Below are positions 19,898 through 32,124 of a stretch of DNA of 64,000 nucleotides, piece after piece; position 1 is the stretch's first letter; the number at the start of each line of letters is the position of its first letter. The notes beneath the pieces are model-generated. The model was given only the letters and a program-made list of their open reading frames with translations. It did not search any database and had not been told where the DNA came from. The DNA lies in NCBI GenBank assembly GCA_009733575.1, contig ML769651.1:29331-93330 (forward strand), read 5' to 3'. The stretch is from Gymnopus androsaceus JB14 (lineage: Eukaryota; Basidiomycota; Agaricomycetes; Agaricales; Omphalotaceae). The position numbers and the translations under genes are program-made.

Positions 19898-21758
19898 ATG
19901 GCTAGCTCTCAAACGAAACTCTCCACTATCAGGAAATCACTTCGAGCAGGAATACGCTCATTGAAGAAATCAGTGAAATCCTTGTTTGAGTATGTCGTGC
20001 TTTTGCTATCCCTGTTTGATTGACGAGATTTACGAATGCTAATTATTATCCATAACTCGCCTAGTCCTGCTCCACCCCTCTCATCTCCTTACTTCATCGC
20101 CTTTCGCCAGCGGTGAATTCAGCTCCGTTCGTTGTCTTTGGAATCCTTGGCATTGCTTGGACCTTTGGAACACCCAAACGCAGCTTCATGATGTCCGATT
20201 TTGTGGTCTGGTCGGCTTTTTTTTGGCAGTTTCCTGGGTTGGACAAGGCGAGGTCCAAGTTTAATTCAGTCAAGCCCGTTGTCGATTTTTTTCCTGGGAA
20301 GAAAGTGGTGTTTGGGGAGGCGGCCTGCGAACGCGTACAGCTTCCTTTACCACCATGTCTCGACATGACTGACTATTCAACACTAAACGAAAACGAGTTT
20401 GTAACACGATGTATTGTCGAGCTCGTACGCACCGCCGAGGCGATGCAAAAGAACGAGACTCTGGTGATCCTCCTTATCGGCCATGGAGGTCTTTCCAATA
20501 AGCGCTTCCAGTTTTTCATAACCCACGGCTACGGCATTTCTGGCCCAGCATGGATAACGAAGCGGGGTCTGGAAGATGCTCTGGAGAGATGCGTAGCCAA
20601 TATCGTTGTTGTCTGCAACTCTTGCCATTCTGGTGCTTTAAAGAGTCCCCTCTGGACTCTTCTTTGTGCAGCAGGCCCATTGGAGCGCTCCGACGCTCTT
20701 ACCCCGTCCCAATCTGGGTACGTGCGAGGTTCTTCATTTACCCTATGTGCCCTCGCCCAAGCAGGGTTGGAACAAGGTTTATCGTTTCCTCTGCCACGGT
20801 CCGAACCGCGTCCCCCGGGAACTAAGGTTAAGAGCATGGTACTGTTACCTCCTTCTGCACCAGCCGCATTCATTTCTTTTCTCGTCCTCTGAGACGCTCT
20901 TGGATCCATCTCAAAACCCTCTACCTCGATTTTTACAGGGGATGTTGGTCAATTGAACGCTTCTTGGTGATGGAGTCAAGTATACGTTTTCGGCAATATA
21001 AAGCTAGGGAATGACTTCCCCTGGCATCGAATACTTCCACTCATCTTCACGGACAGCTTTGTAGCAGCAAATTGAGGTATACAAGACTTGACCCTCTGGC
21101 GCGAGCATTAAATGCAGTCTTACCGTCCCTGAGGGCGGTGTATCAGTGGAAACCTTGGTGGAAGACTCGGAGGAAGGCTTCCCCATGGATATGGTGCTTT
21201 CACTCGCCAGAGAATTCTCTAGAGTTTCCCAGTCACTCTTCACATATGAAGGGAGGATGGCGGATCGTTGTATTAAATTCATGGGAAGTAATGATAGATC
21301 GACAGAAGTTGCGAAGGACCTTCTATACGATCTTTACAACAGACATGTTCAAGCAACTGTAGTTCAGGAGCTTGCTCGACGCCTCGGATGGTGGACAGGC
21401 GAAACAGTTCCTTTCTTCTTCGTTATACAAGAGGCGATCCACGAAGATCACCAAACTACGATGGTTCACGCTGGCATACCTGTGGACGAGATGCTATGGA
21501 ACTTGCTCCCATTTTACCCGGGGTACGTCGGGTTATGTTTGTGTCTGCTCATCATTGACTTGAATTCATTTTAGTATCTTTGGCGTTATTGACCGAGCAA
21601 GTCACTACTGGCTTGCGAGTAAGTGGGTCGAAGCGGGGTCTCCTACTATGACGCTAGAGGAGTGGGATGAGGCTGTAGTCACGGCGGCCAAGGAAGGTAA
21701 ACAGAAGACGTTAGTGAAGGATCATTATAAAGAGTATGGACAATTTTTTCCCAGCTAA
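19898..21758 (+). CDS. Caspase-like fold protein (large, uncharacterised)
   Basis: A gene of roughly 570 residues. The first exon (ATG 19898) encodes a basic leader (MASSQTKLSTIRKSL...) and ends at a GTATGT donor. The main exon reads NSAPFVVFGILGIAW, MSDFVVWSAFFW, KKVVFGEAACERV, LVILLIGHGGLSNKRF, WITKRGLEDALERCVANIV, then VVCNSCHSG. The GHG and CxSCHSG motifs sit in the order and on the strands expected for the His and Cys of a caspase/C14-type peptidase; this is inference from motifs only. The C-terminal region (SRVSQSLFTYEGRMADRC, VVQELARRLGWW, SKWVEAGSPTMTLEEWDEAV) ends at TAA 21756-21758. The frame between 20066 and 20113 and between 20880 and 21140 is not resolved and may need extra introns or a base correction. 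Confidence 0.55.
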
Positions 21759-23249
21759 TGCATTGAACTGTGTAATTTTTACCTACGATTTGTACTCAAT
21801 TTGATTTGTACTCAAGTTGGAACGAAGCCTGGTCTGAAATATGCGCCATGAGTCATTCGATATCGATCCATCTTATTCTTCATCCTCATTCACCACGACG
21901 AAAACGTACCAGATGAATAGTCTTATTGAAAATGTACGGTACTCATTCTTCCCTCTAGGCTTTCACTAAATGTGATAATCTAATTTGAGCCGATTGTAAG
22001 TACTAAATCAAGTTAATTGAAGCTTGGACTTGGGCTGATCTCTCACTAATGACATGATTACTCTCCTGCTCCTGCTCCTGTGCTCTCAGATCTCTCTTGC
22101 CTTGTCTAAAGTAGCCCTATGCACCAAGGTAAAATGGACAAACTTTTTGTCAAGTCTTTAGCATCGATGGTGTGAAACCCGACCTTTCTTTCTTTTATTC
22201 TTCCATCACTAACTACTCACTACTAACCACAAATTAAACCCGCTGTGTAACTCACTATATCACCTCAACGCTCAACTCTCCTCTCCTCCTTCATCCTCTC
22301 CATCCCGTCCTCCAATGCTTTAAGATTCTTCTTCCATTCTGGCGTCTCCGCAGCTTGTTGTCAAATGACATCCGTCCTCTCCTGCAAAAAGCATTATTCT
22401 TGTCCTCCGCCGCATTCAGAGTGCGATCTCTATGCGTTGAAGGAGGGAGGTGTTGGAGGCGCTAAGCTCTGAAGCATAGGAAGAGGCAGTGAGGCGCCGG
22501 TCCTGGAAGAAGTCGCGGTCCTTGTCGGCGGAGGGCGGAAGCAGGTTCGTTCTCTAGGATGGTTTTGGTGACGAGGTGGAGGCAAACGGAAGTTTCCAAG
22601 GATTTTGAGGCGAGGGTGGTTGAGAAGGTAGCATTCTGTTCGGTAAGAGTGGAGTTTGTTTGGATAGCTGTTCGAAAGCAGTGGTGTGTTTGAGGAAGAG
22701 TTTGGTTTATCAGAAGACCGGGTCGTTAGGTATTGGGCGGCTGCAGAGATCAGGGTACGCTCAAGCTTTCTCCGTTACCACTGGCAGCCCCAATGCTTGT
22801 CCACACGGCACCCGCGCAGACCGCAGCCACAATCTTTGTATCCATTCTGATGGCTCAATATCAAGGTTCACTTGCTACATGACAAGAGGAAGGTCGACGT
22901 CTGAATTCATGAGCTTCCTTCATATGGTCTGTTATTGGCGCTGGATACTTGTCGCTAATTAACTTTCCATCTAAATTATGGAGCAGTTGATTCATTTCTA
23001 CAAGACAGAACAACGTGCATTTGCAGACTCAAACAGTGTTAGCCACTAGAGTGTCATCAGATCCTCATGGATGGCCGGGGTGAAGGCGAACGTGCACGCG
23101 GCCCATACGTTCTATCGTCTTTTGACTATTCCATCAACTTCTTCGATATGCCAAAATGGTTGCTATATATACTCTGTAGTCGATGAATCCTTGTGCAGAC
23201 ATCGGCTCCCCCCTCCAAGGTGCCTCACTGGGTCTAGCTGCATCCAGAT
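21759..23249. other. Long intergenic stretch, no gene accepted
   Basis: About 1.5 kb. A pyrimidine-rich section lies around 22060-22120 and 22200-22320. Between 22400 and 22760 there are short open frames with arginine/glycine-rich content but no domain. The last 100 bases contain ATATATA and pyrimidine tracts consistent with the lipase promoter. I see no recognisable coding relic. Confidence 0.4.
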
Positions 23250-24636
23250 ATGAAGAACACCTTCAGCCTTCTTTCCCTGGCATTCGGGTGTGCTGGAGCT
23301 CTTGCTCTTCCATCTCAGCCCTTGAGCAACCGTGCCAACTCTGTAACGCCTCTTACCACCGCTCAAGTCACCACGTATCTGCCGTATACATACTTTGCTG
23401 CTGCTGCGTACTGTACCTCTTCAGTGACATCGACTTGGACCTGTGGACGCGAGTATTGAACGCTTCTCTTTGATCGCTTTGACTTATGCCGGATGACAGC
23501 CAACTGCCAAAAGAACTCTGATTTCATTCCAGTAGCTGCTGGAGGTGATGGTACCGGTGTCCAGTATTGTGAGATGCTCTTTGTTTTTCCGAGAGTTGCG
23601 GAAAGTTAACGATTGAATTCATTCAGGGTACGCTGGCTACTCCCCTTCGCTCGATGTATATACTGTCTATTCTCCAAGCGCAATTCACTGACAAAGCGGC
23701 CAAGTCTGTCGTAGTCGCCCACCAGGGTACAAACACTTCCTCAATGTACGCATCCCGTTGTAATTGAACATTACGAATAACTGATATATTCCTCGCTTAC
23801 TCCAGTGAAGCGATTCTCACAGATGGGGAGTTCTCCTTGACTAGTTTAGACACGACTCTTTTCCCTGGCTTGGATTCCTCTATTGAAGCCGACAGTGGAT
23901 TTTTGGCGGAACAGGCAAAGTAAGTTGAGACAAAGTTGTTGGACGAAAGACTGATGAAGGGAAAGAACCGCAACCGATGTTTTGGCGGCTGTTCAAGACA
24001 CTCTTGCTTCGTACCCTACTAGCACCATAACGCTTATTGGACACTCTCTTGGTGAGCTAGCTTCCTCGGCTCTTCATACATTTCTGACTTTTCTGTCACA
24101 GGTGGCGCGATTGCTTTAATCGACTCTGTTTATCTTCCTTTGTGGCTCCCAGATATGACTTATAGGACAGTAACATATGGCTTGCCCCGTGTAAGCATTT
24201 TTCGTGGTTCAAAGTCTTTTCCATTGACCTTATTTTCAGGTCGGAAATGCTGCATGGGCTACTCAAGTCGACGCGGTCACCGACATTACCCACATTAATA
24301 ACAAGGAGTTGAAATGCATGATTATCTTCCCCTGTATCACTCTGAACACCTTTATTTACAGGGAGGATTTGGTCCCCATTTTACCTGGTGAGTTGATTCA
24401 CGAACCTGGTTTTCGCTTATTGAGCATTTTGAAGGCGAGTTCTTGGTTACGTTCACCCTACGGGTGAGATTCACATCGAAGACAGCGGCACTTGGGAAGC
24501 TTGCGCTGGTAGGTCGTTTGCTCTATGTGTAGTAGTGGATGCCTAACTCAGGCTGGGAACAGGTCAAGACAATGACAGCGATCTTTGTAGCACTGGAGAC
24601 GTACCCAACATCTTCGAGGGAGACATCTCCTGGTGA
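23250..24636 (+). CDS. Secreted class 3 lipase, one frameshift
   Basis: Nine or so exons encode a secreted fungal lipase. The N-terminus is a signal peptide (MKNTFSLLSLAFGCAGALALP). Then YFAAAAYC, WTCG-PNCQKNSDF, GYSPSL, SVVVAHQGTNTSS, the nucleophile elbow LIGHSLGGAIALI, YGLPRVGNAAWA, and NNKEDLVPILPG with the likely catalytic Asp. The likely catalytic His is in GYVHPTGEIHIED; the end has a Cys-containing tail (EACAG, DLCSTGDVPN). The first intron appears to use a GC donor (GCGAGT at 23449) and CAG acceptor (23499). At 24441-24448 one G seems to be missing (TTCTTGGTTAC where GGG is expected), which throws the catalytic His out of frame. The family hydrolyses acylglycerols or feruloyl esters outside the cell. 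Confidence 0.8.
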
Positions 24637-25340
24637 TCTTATGTTTCTTCGTGAATGTCTTCAAGTTCTGATGCATCTGTAGACCATGATGGGCCTTACG
24701 ACGACGTACAGCTTGGAAGTGCAGCATGCCCGTTGTGAGCGAGCTTTCCTGATAATTTGACCCGACATTGAGATTGAGGAGGCTGAGGGAGTGGAGTCTT
24801 CGGTTCCCTCATTGTAATTGTGCTTAAATGCAATGAAATATAACGACTATTGGGACAATAATAATTCTGTGAGTCAAGCAAATCGAGCTCCTCTTTCAGC
24901 TCTAAGTACTGCCAAGACATTGGAGCAAAGACTTCAACCGAAACCCAAGGTTATTAGCTGAAATTTAATCTGTTATCGCCTACAAAGGATTGAATCGACT
25001 AATTCCTTATCAGGCGATATCTCAGCGTCCGCGGATCTTCGGACCGCGAGAGATGTCGCAATTTTGAACGTAGGTGGTACCATCGCCGGACTGCAGCTGA
25101 GTTAACACGGCGCCAATCTTCCTTCTTCTGCTGCTTCTTCTCTCATCATGCTGAACGCGTCGATGCTATATCCTAAAACTGTCTCCAACCCAAAAGTCTC
25201 GGACTGTTTCTCTGCCGTCAACAAAGGACACGATGATCTCACTGGCACATGTTCGCCTATCTATCTCAGCAATTCGGAATTCCGACCCGGTTTTTTGCTC
25301 TTGCCCCGTTTTTTTTGCTTTTGTCCCACCTTTCTTCAAC
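24637..25340. other. Intergenic stretch, nothing recognised
   Basis: About 700 bases between the lipase and the DUF202 gene. A small imperfect inverted repeat CGTCCGCGGATCTTCGGACCGCG occurs near 25027-25047. Pyrimidine-rich sequence precedes the next start codon. Confidence 0.4.
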
Positions 25341-26067
25341 ATGGCTACAGACCAAGAATCTCCTATGGAGCCTCCACGGATTTTACCTGCATTTACACTA
25401 TCTCATAATGACTCGACAATGGATACGATTGCAGAGCATGACGGACAAATATCCCCTTTACCAGCCAATTCGAACGGATCGGTATCCTCCCCATCTCCTG
25501 GAGGTGAATGGGAGGAGAAGCGCCAGCCCTTGAAACGACGCTCACGGCCGGAGAAATTCAATCCAACGCTCATCCTCGAAAATTCCGGGAGTGTTGCCAG
25601 AGATCATTTGGCATCTGAGCGAACTTTCTTGGCTTACGTCCGAACATCACTAGCCATAGCATCTACTGGCGTCGGTGCGTAAATTTCTTTCACCTGAAAA
25701 GTTTGTTTTTGACAATGCTTGCACTACCAGCTCTTGTACAACTACTTACGATGTCAGTTAGCGCTTCGGCTAGTGGATCGTTAGCGAAACCAACATCCAG
25801 AGAGGTGCGAAATTACGCAAAGCCCCTCGGTGCTACGATGGTTCTTTTCTCTGTCGCTGTCCTGATCATTGGTAAAGTCGTCTTGAAAATTAAAACGCAA
25901 GAGAGACCTTCTGACAAGCCCAACTCACAGGATTAACACGCTATTTCTCAATACAACATGCTCTTACCCTTAATCAATTTCCAGTAGCCAGAGTTTTGAT
26001 AATAGCGGCCTCCCTTGTTCTCCTTATCCTTGTCATCATCACATTCACCATCTTGGTCTCTGTTTAA
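25341..26067 (+). CDS. DUF202 (YidH-like) integral membrane protein
   Basis: Three exons, 25341-25674, 25731-25871 and 25931-26067, give 203 residues with every join in phase. The N-terminal third is hydrophilic and low complexity. The DUF202 core follows: SGSVARDHLASERTFLAYVRTS, a first membrane segment SLAIASTGVALVQLL, PLGATMVLFSVAVLIIG (second segment), then RYFSIQHALTLNQFPVARV and a last hydrophobic segment ending in a V-S-V terminus. The layout matches fungal DUF202 proteins, which are related to the membrane part of VTC proteins. Function unknown. The ATG at 25341 is chosen because it begins the conserved hydrophilic leader. Confidence 0.85.
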
Positions 26068-26234
26068 AGTGCATTTGTATAATCAATCGAATACTTAGAT
26101 GAATACTGTATAGATTTCCTCAATCTCATTGTTAGCATTCAGTCCAGCCAGACTGGTCGCATAATGCAAGTTGGTACAGAGCTCATTGTCAGATTTTAAC
26201 TACGCACCGTTTCTTTGCATATTGTACATTTTGC

Positions 26235-28425
26235 TTATTTAACATTCGAAACTTCCTTAAACGTTTTCTGAACCTGAATGACCAAGTGTTAATGCACTTT
26301 CGAAGAGACTTTCTTCAATAAGACTTGCCTCTGCAAAATACTCGTCATCGATGAGGACCCGAACCCCCGTAGCAGCGAGCGCCTTGGAAACATCTAAGCA
26401 TGCCTGAAATGCTGCAGGCGTGGCCGCTGCAGCAGCGAAATCGCGAGTATGATTTCCACCGTTTGGGACAGAAGGAATCGCTAAATGATCATAAGCAGTC
26501 AGGACTGAATCTACTTATACATGAAAGCACAAAGTACTCACCAAAACCGGGGTGCAATGAAGGAAGTGCTTTAACGGTATAGTTTCAATCATATTCATGT
26601 TTTGCAATATCAATTCAAAAACGCACCGTAAGTGACATTCCCCTAGCAAGGCAACAAATATGAAAATCGAAGTAAAGATGACAATGGATTATAATCCTTA
26701 CAAAATCGGTTGAAGCGCTGTGAATTCCCCACTCGAAGTCAATGCCTCCGTATCGGCTTCGTACAACCCGGGCGACTTCCTCACCTTGAAATAAGTTCAG
26801 CCAAGACAGCATTGGGCCCAAACGGCAGATCAACTTACCTAGCGCCTTGTTCTGTCGAATATCGGTCAACCTCTCGTTCATGGTGACCTTGTGTTCGCAT
26901 CCCGTGGCCTGAGCTGCAGCGCTGTAGTAGACCGGACATTGAGATGCATATAATTGCGAAAGCTCATTCACTAACAGAAAGCACGGCATTACACGTTTGA
27001 CCACATCTTCCAGTTCAATCGCAGTAGGAGCTCGAATGTAGCAGATGTATTTTGCATAATCAGGAATAACTGGGCCAAATCAGTTCGACGAACATAATAC
27101 TAGAAATAAAACACCTACCATTGGCTGCCCAGCCCTTGCCTTCCAAGATGCCATGCACGCGAACAGTAGGTCTCAGTTGCTGGCGAAGAGCAGCGATGTT
27201 GGTATAAGCTAGAACAGCTGCGTCGAGAGCATTTATGCCCTCCCAAGGTGATAAAGCTTGCGTTGTTGTCAGCACCAATATCATGACACAGAAGGACAAG
27301 ATAATATACCTGCATGGGCACTTCAAAACCGGCTGCTGCTTTAGTAACTCAGACCGACATGCAAAAGGTGACTTACGTATGTCCGAAATACTCGACATCA
27401 ACGTGCTGGATGGCAAGACAGCTAGTCAAGCTTACTGATCCCTTAGGGCCGGGAGCGGGATGACACCTTTTCGACGTAAGACTTTATGAAGCCAAGAAAC
27501 TAAGGAAACCTACATTAGACAGACGTCCATTGCCTTATACGCACCTTTGTCCAGCAAGACTAGTTTCCCGCCTCCACCTTCTTCAGCTGAGCGTGTTTCG
27601 CGAATCCAGAGTGAGAGGGAACATGCACAAAATTCAAACTGACGTTAGTTTCCACAATGACAACAGTATTGAGGCTAATGGGTCACCTGGTGTACCCAGT
27701 AGCTCGACAGTCCCGGAGATATCGAATTTCACCAAGGCTGCTTTAATTGCACAGGCAACCGCAACTCCCGCGATAGCAATCAGCTAAAGTCGCGATTAGC
27801 TACGTTGTAAAGTCTCACTTCACCAGGTACGAACATTGTGACCACAAGCGTGACCGACACCAGGTAGAGCATCCATCTACGCATGGAAAAATTGGCGGGG
27901 TAAGTCACCGAAAGAACCCCACAAACTCACCTCGGAGTTTACTCCGATGGTTCGTCCCCCTTGGCCATGCTTGTATGTCGCCAGCCAAGCAGTGGGTAGG
28001 TGATAGTGCTTTGTAACTTCGAATCCGTGCCCAGATATAAACTTGGTCATCACATCGTGTGTTCGACTGATCGCATAAATCGTAACGGAGAGTAAGAAAA
28101 ATCATGAATAGTCGCGTACTGTTCCTCAAATTTCAGTTCGGGATTGGCTAGAGTAGAGGAGCTAGTCAGATATACACATGCGAGGGCAAGTTGAATACAC
28201 ACCATGAATATCCAAGCTAAGCTCGTTCAGCTCCTTGCTGATCTCTCCGATCTTCTTCTCAATCTCGTCCAGAATATCAGGTCTGAAGATCTCAGACCCT
28301 GGAGTTTCGGCAACTGGAGGATCTGCATCTTCTGGTCGCCATACTAAAGATTGGTTACGGTGCCATGGAGTTGAATGGTACGAAAGTCACCGGCCAGCGC
28401 TAAAGCTACTAAGCGCTTCTTCCAT
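26235..28425 (-). CDS. M20 peptidase/amidohydrolase (PM20D2-like), tandem copy A
   Basis: Minus-strand gene for an M20-family metal amidohydrolase of about 430 residues. The N-terminal part has [16 protein letters not shown] and LSLDIH; then [30 protein letters not shown] (metal-binding HxCGHN), [12 protein letters not shown], an [19 protein letters not shown] segment of the lid domain, [15 protein letters not shown], and [16 protein letters not shown] and [10 protein letters not shown] near the C-terminus. The last intron seems to be GC-AG: donor GCAAGT (intron 26274-26328), leading to a 13-codon final exon ending VSNVK with TAA at 26235-26237. The start is uncertain because the first exon cannot be joined in phase. 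Relatives act on N-acyl or dipeptide bonds in the cytosol. Confidence 0.7.
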
Positions 28426-28499
28426 TTCGATTCCTATCCAAGATAGTTTACAATGTACATACATGTAAGTAATCAATAATCACTGGAAATATTTAGTTA

Positions 28500-30602
28500 T
28501 CATAACGTCTTCTCTCTCTCTGCTTTGTCCTCCTCAAACGTTTTCTTGATCTAATCAGTGTCAGTTCTCGAATCGTATTTTCAATCAATAGTACGAACCT
28601 CCGCAAAAAATGTACCGTCAAGCAACGCTCTAACAGCAGTCATCGTTAACGCCTTTGAAATATCCAGACAGGCGCCATGTGCTTCCACTGTAGCTGCGGC
28701 TTCAGCGAACTGAGGCGTGTGGTTTCCTCCATTTTCAACTGTAGGTATAGCTGAGAGTTTTCAGTTTGGCACCCGATACCATCTAGGAAATATAACCTTA
28801 ACACGCACCAAAACCCGGATGAAGGGAAGGCATGTCTGTTGGAGAAGCCATCTCAGAGGAAGCATCTTCTTAGATATGCAAAGGCACCCACCATATGAAA
28901 CATTACCCTGAGCCAAGTAAAGATTAGAGCTAACACGGAGGTGAAGTATAGCGGTACTGACGAAATCAGTGGAGGCACCCGCTATTCCCCATTCGTAGTC
29001 GACTGTCCCATATCGACTGCACATAATGTTTGCCAGTTCATCACCCAAGGCCTTGTTCTGTCGGAGATCATAGGTTCCTCCAATTATGGTTATTTTGACC
29101 TCGCATCCTGTTGCAAGTGCTGCAGCTCTAACGGAAAAAGATTAACTACTGACCAGGAGTGAACAACTGGCCTTACTCAAAAGAAGGCATGACACGTTTT
29201 AGCGCAGCTTCTTGTCCTGCTCGAGTGGAAGCCCGCACGTAGCATCTGAGCAGAATCAAGCATCTGGGTATACACGGATTATAAGAAAGATGTGCTCACA
29301 GGTACTTGGCATTGTCCGGGATAACTGTGGAAATGCACTTAATTAAGGCAAGAGTAGTTATCCAATCGACTCAACCAACCATTTACAGCCCAGTCTCTCC
29401 CCTCGAAAATACCATGGACGCGTACATCAGGCTTGAGTTGCTGGCGGAGTGCAGAAATGTTGTTGTACGCCAAGACTGCTGCGTCGAGGGCATTGATACC
29501 TTGCTCCAGAATTAGTTTTCGTCTCCAGATAGACGCCAATATCATAGAGTACCTTCATGCGGTGAAAGAGCAGCATGCGCTCTGAAGATATGCAAAATAA
29601 TGAGCAAGAATCTTCTGGAAGTGTACATACATACGTGTGACCAGAGTATTCCACCGATATCCGCTGTACTGCGAGACAACTACTCAGACTGGCTGAGCCT
29701 TTAGGTCCTGGGGCTGGGTGACACCTATCGCGAGCACTTCAATAATGAAAGGATTGAGATGTCATGGAATTTCCACCGACATCAGGCATACGTCCATCGA
29801 TCTGTAGGCCCCTAGTTCTAATAACTTGACCTTGCCTGAAAGCCCTTCTTCCGCTGCTGGCCGTTATACCAAATTGCGACTGCATTATAAGTGACAGAAA
29901 CACGTACCGGGAGTTCCCAGTAATTCAACAGTCCCAGAGATATCGAATTTCTCCATAGCTGCTTTGAGTGCACAAGCTACCGCAACTCCCGCGATTGCGA
30001 TTAGCTGGAGCATAGAAAGCGTTAGCGGGTTCGTAGGACAGTACGAAGCCAGTACTAACATTGTGACCGCATGCATGGCCTAGAGCAGGGAGAGCATCCA
30101 TCTGGCAGGAATGTATGAGATTTCGGAAGTTGGAACAGATCTAAACTTACCTCGGAATTAACCCCAATCGTTCGTCCCCCGCTACCATGTTTGAACACCG
30201 CACGCCAGGCTGTAGGGAGCAGATAATGCTCCGTGACTTGGAATCCATGTTTTGCTATGAACGCCGTAAGAACGTCGTGCGTGTGTCTTGTGGAACAGAA
30301 TCAGCCTCTTGCTGCAAGATTGAGATCGACCAGCAGTACACACTTTTCTTCGAATCCAAGCTCCGGGTGTCCTGTATGAATGTAAGGAATCCCCAAAAGA
30401 ATTCAAGAAATAATTAAAAACCATGAATTTCCAAGCTCAGAGCACGCAATTGCTCGTCGAGTCCCTCAATAGTCCGTTCTATCGCATCCAAGATATCGGG
30501 CCTGAAAAGAGCTTCGTTGGGATGAACTGGTACAGGCTTATCTGTATCTCCAGCCCTCCAAACAGATGAAGGCTTTGAGTTTGAAAGTTGTAGAGCCGTC
30601 AT
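28500..30602 (-). CDS. M20 peptidase/amidohydrolase (PM20D2-like), tandem copy B
   Basis: Second M20 gene on the same strand, about 75 bases upstream of copy A. Its first exon is clear, starting at ATG 30600-30602 with [15 protein letters not shown] and LRALSLEIH. The metal motif is [14 protein letters not shown], and the lid has [15 protein letters not shown] and [15 protein letters not shown]. The C-terminal region has [17 protein letters not shown]. The last intron (28551-28598, donor GTTCGT) leads to a final exon of 17 codons ending EREKTL with TGA at 28500-28502. Intron positions match copy A, so the pair arose by tandem duplication; the sequences are clearly diverged, so the event is not recent. 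Whether the two differ in substrate cannot be told. Confidence 0.75.
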
Positions 30603-30658
30603 GATGGTTATTCAAAAAGAGTAATTGATATACAGATCGACATCGCTCTTTAACGAGT

Positions 30659-31448
30659 TCAACTAGAACCTGGGCTAATGTACATAGATTGAGCGGTAGA
30701 TACCACTATAGACTCGCAGAAGGCAGCATTGGGGACTACATTGTCCTTGACGGGATCAGGAAGGTCAGAGACACGCCCAACGACGTTGTATCGTTTTCTG
30801 AACAGATGGATGTAGGTGAGTTGATAGGCTGAATGAAAAATGTTACCACTCACAAGAAGAAAGCTATGCCAATCATTGAGTGTCTTCATATCCTTCTCAT
30901 CCAACCCACTGTAATCGCTACTGCGTGTTCTGCCTTCAGACTACTCATGCCCAACCCTTTGGATCCATCCTTTCCTGCAAATATATTGTATGAACTTCCC
31001 GGCACCATAGACGTCAGATTTGTGGGTGACATCGAATATGATACCTTCAAGAGAAAAGCGTCAGAAGGGAGATAATAACTGGAGTATCGCCAATACCTTT
31101 AATCGCAACGTAAATTGGCTTGCCCTCTCCAGTTCCATCATATGCCTTTAGTTCTTCCATAGTAAAGGGATCATCCTTTGGCGGTGCCAGGTCTGTGCGA
31201 GCTGGTTGCATTATCGATTTCGGTTTCTCTTCAGAGGTTGATGAAGGAGTAGAGTTTGGTGAAACTGTGCTCGAGGAAGAAGACGAGGAAGAATAGCTTC
31301 TGTAGAGTATGTATGCAAGAGGAGTCAAAAGTATTACACCGGTGATTAAGCTGCGTTCGTCCAGTGGAAAATTCTCAAAAACGAAACTCATCGCAGTTTT
31401 CCAAGTCGATTGCACAATATCATTATGGAAGGCAAATTTAGCGCCCAA
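30659..31448 (-). CDS. Dap1/MAPR cytochrome-b5-like haem-binding membrane protein
   Basis: Minus-strand gene for a membrane-associated progesterone receptor (MAPR) family protein, the group of yeast Dap1 that binds haem and supports cytochrome P450 enzymes of sterol synthesis. The N-terminus holds one membrane segment (SLITGVILLTPLAYILYRSY) followed by a serine-rich linker. The cytochrome-b5-like core begins DDPFTMEELKAYDGTGEGKPIYVAIKG, continues IFDVTHKSDVYGAGK, then YNIFAGKDGSKGLGMSSLK and DYSGLDEKDMKTLNDW, and ends RKRYNVVGRVSDLP. Two single-base slips, an apparent extra base near 30991-31000 and a missing base near 30911-20, cancel each other and leave about 30 residues out of frame. The C-terminal tail ends at 30659. 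Confidence 0.75.
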
Positions 31449-32124
31449 AAGACGCCCAGCTAGCTTCTCCTCCGTGTACCTTCTTCATGATTCAACAGTA
31501 CTCAACCCAACGCCTCCAATGGTCCTTGGAAAAAAAACCGGACACTACTGTCTCGCGTGCACAAAAGCGGGATTTTTTATTTCATCATCTCTGTGCCCAA
31601 TCAATCCGTCTACTGGACAGGTTTTCAAAATTTCATCTTTCAAATTTCAAAGCTTAATACTCATAAAAAATCATGCTCATCTAAAGGACGGCTCCGAGGT
31701 TTTAAAGTTGTGCTTGGGAGAAACGACTTTCAAATTCCAACGCCGGTTTCGTAAATCTCAGGCATCACGGCCAGTAATATCAGCTCACTTGACTTCAACG
31801 GAATAGATCTCCATAAGTACCGAGGGCTCACCAGGTCAGAAAAAAGGCGGCACTGACTAGATTTCGTTCTGTCTCGCAAGGAAACCAATCACAAGGTCGG
31901 GTAAAAGTTCCTGGATTGTGGATGACCAAATATCGCAATATCACAGTGGATGAGTTCCCTCGCGGCCGTCGAAAGTATCATTCCATATATTTATCTATTT
32001 ACACTGAATTCAAATTCGTATCATAGCTAGCATATGTATACCCAGCGAAGCCCAAGCTTATAAAGTAATCGATGAAACCTAGCCTAGGCTCCAACGGTCC
32101 ACTCACTTGATCTTGTTCGTCATC
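31449..32124. other. Divergent intergenic region
   Basis: About 680 bases between the Dap1-like gene (minus) and the GH43 gene (plus). It contains long open frames on the plus strand that overlap the start of the Dap1-like gene and have no domain; I treat them as chance. AT-rich sequence with TCAAATTTCAAAG-like runs occurs near 31640. Confidence 0.4.

Noticed and set aside
20529..20909. 126-codon antisense open frame
   Set aside because: Lies wholly opposite the caspase-like coding exon, whose sense frame has clear conserved motifs.
31309..31806. 165-codon plus-strand open frame
   Set aside because: Its first part is antisense to the first exon of the Dap1-like gene and the rest shows no domain.
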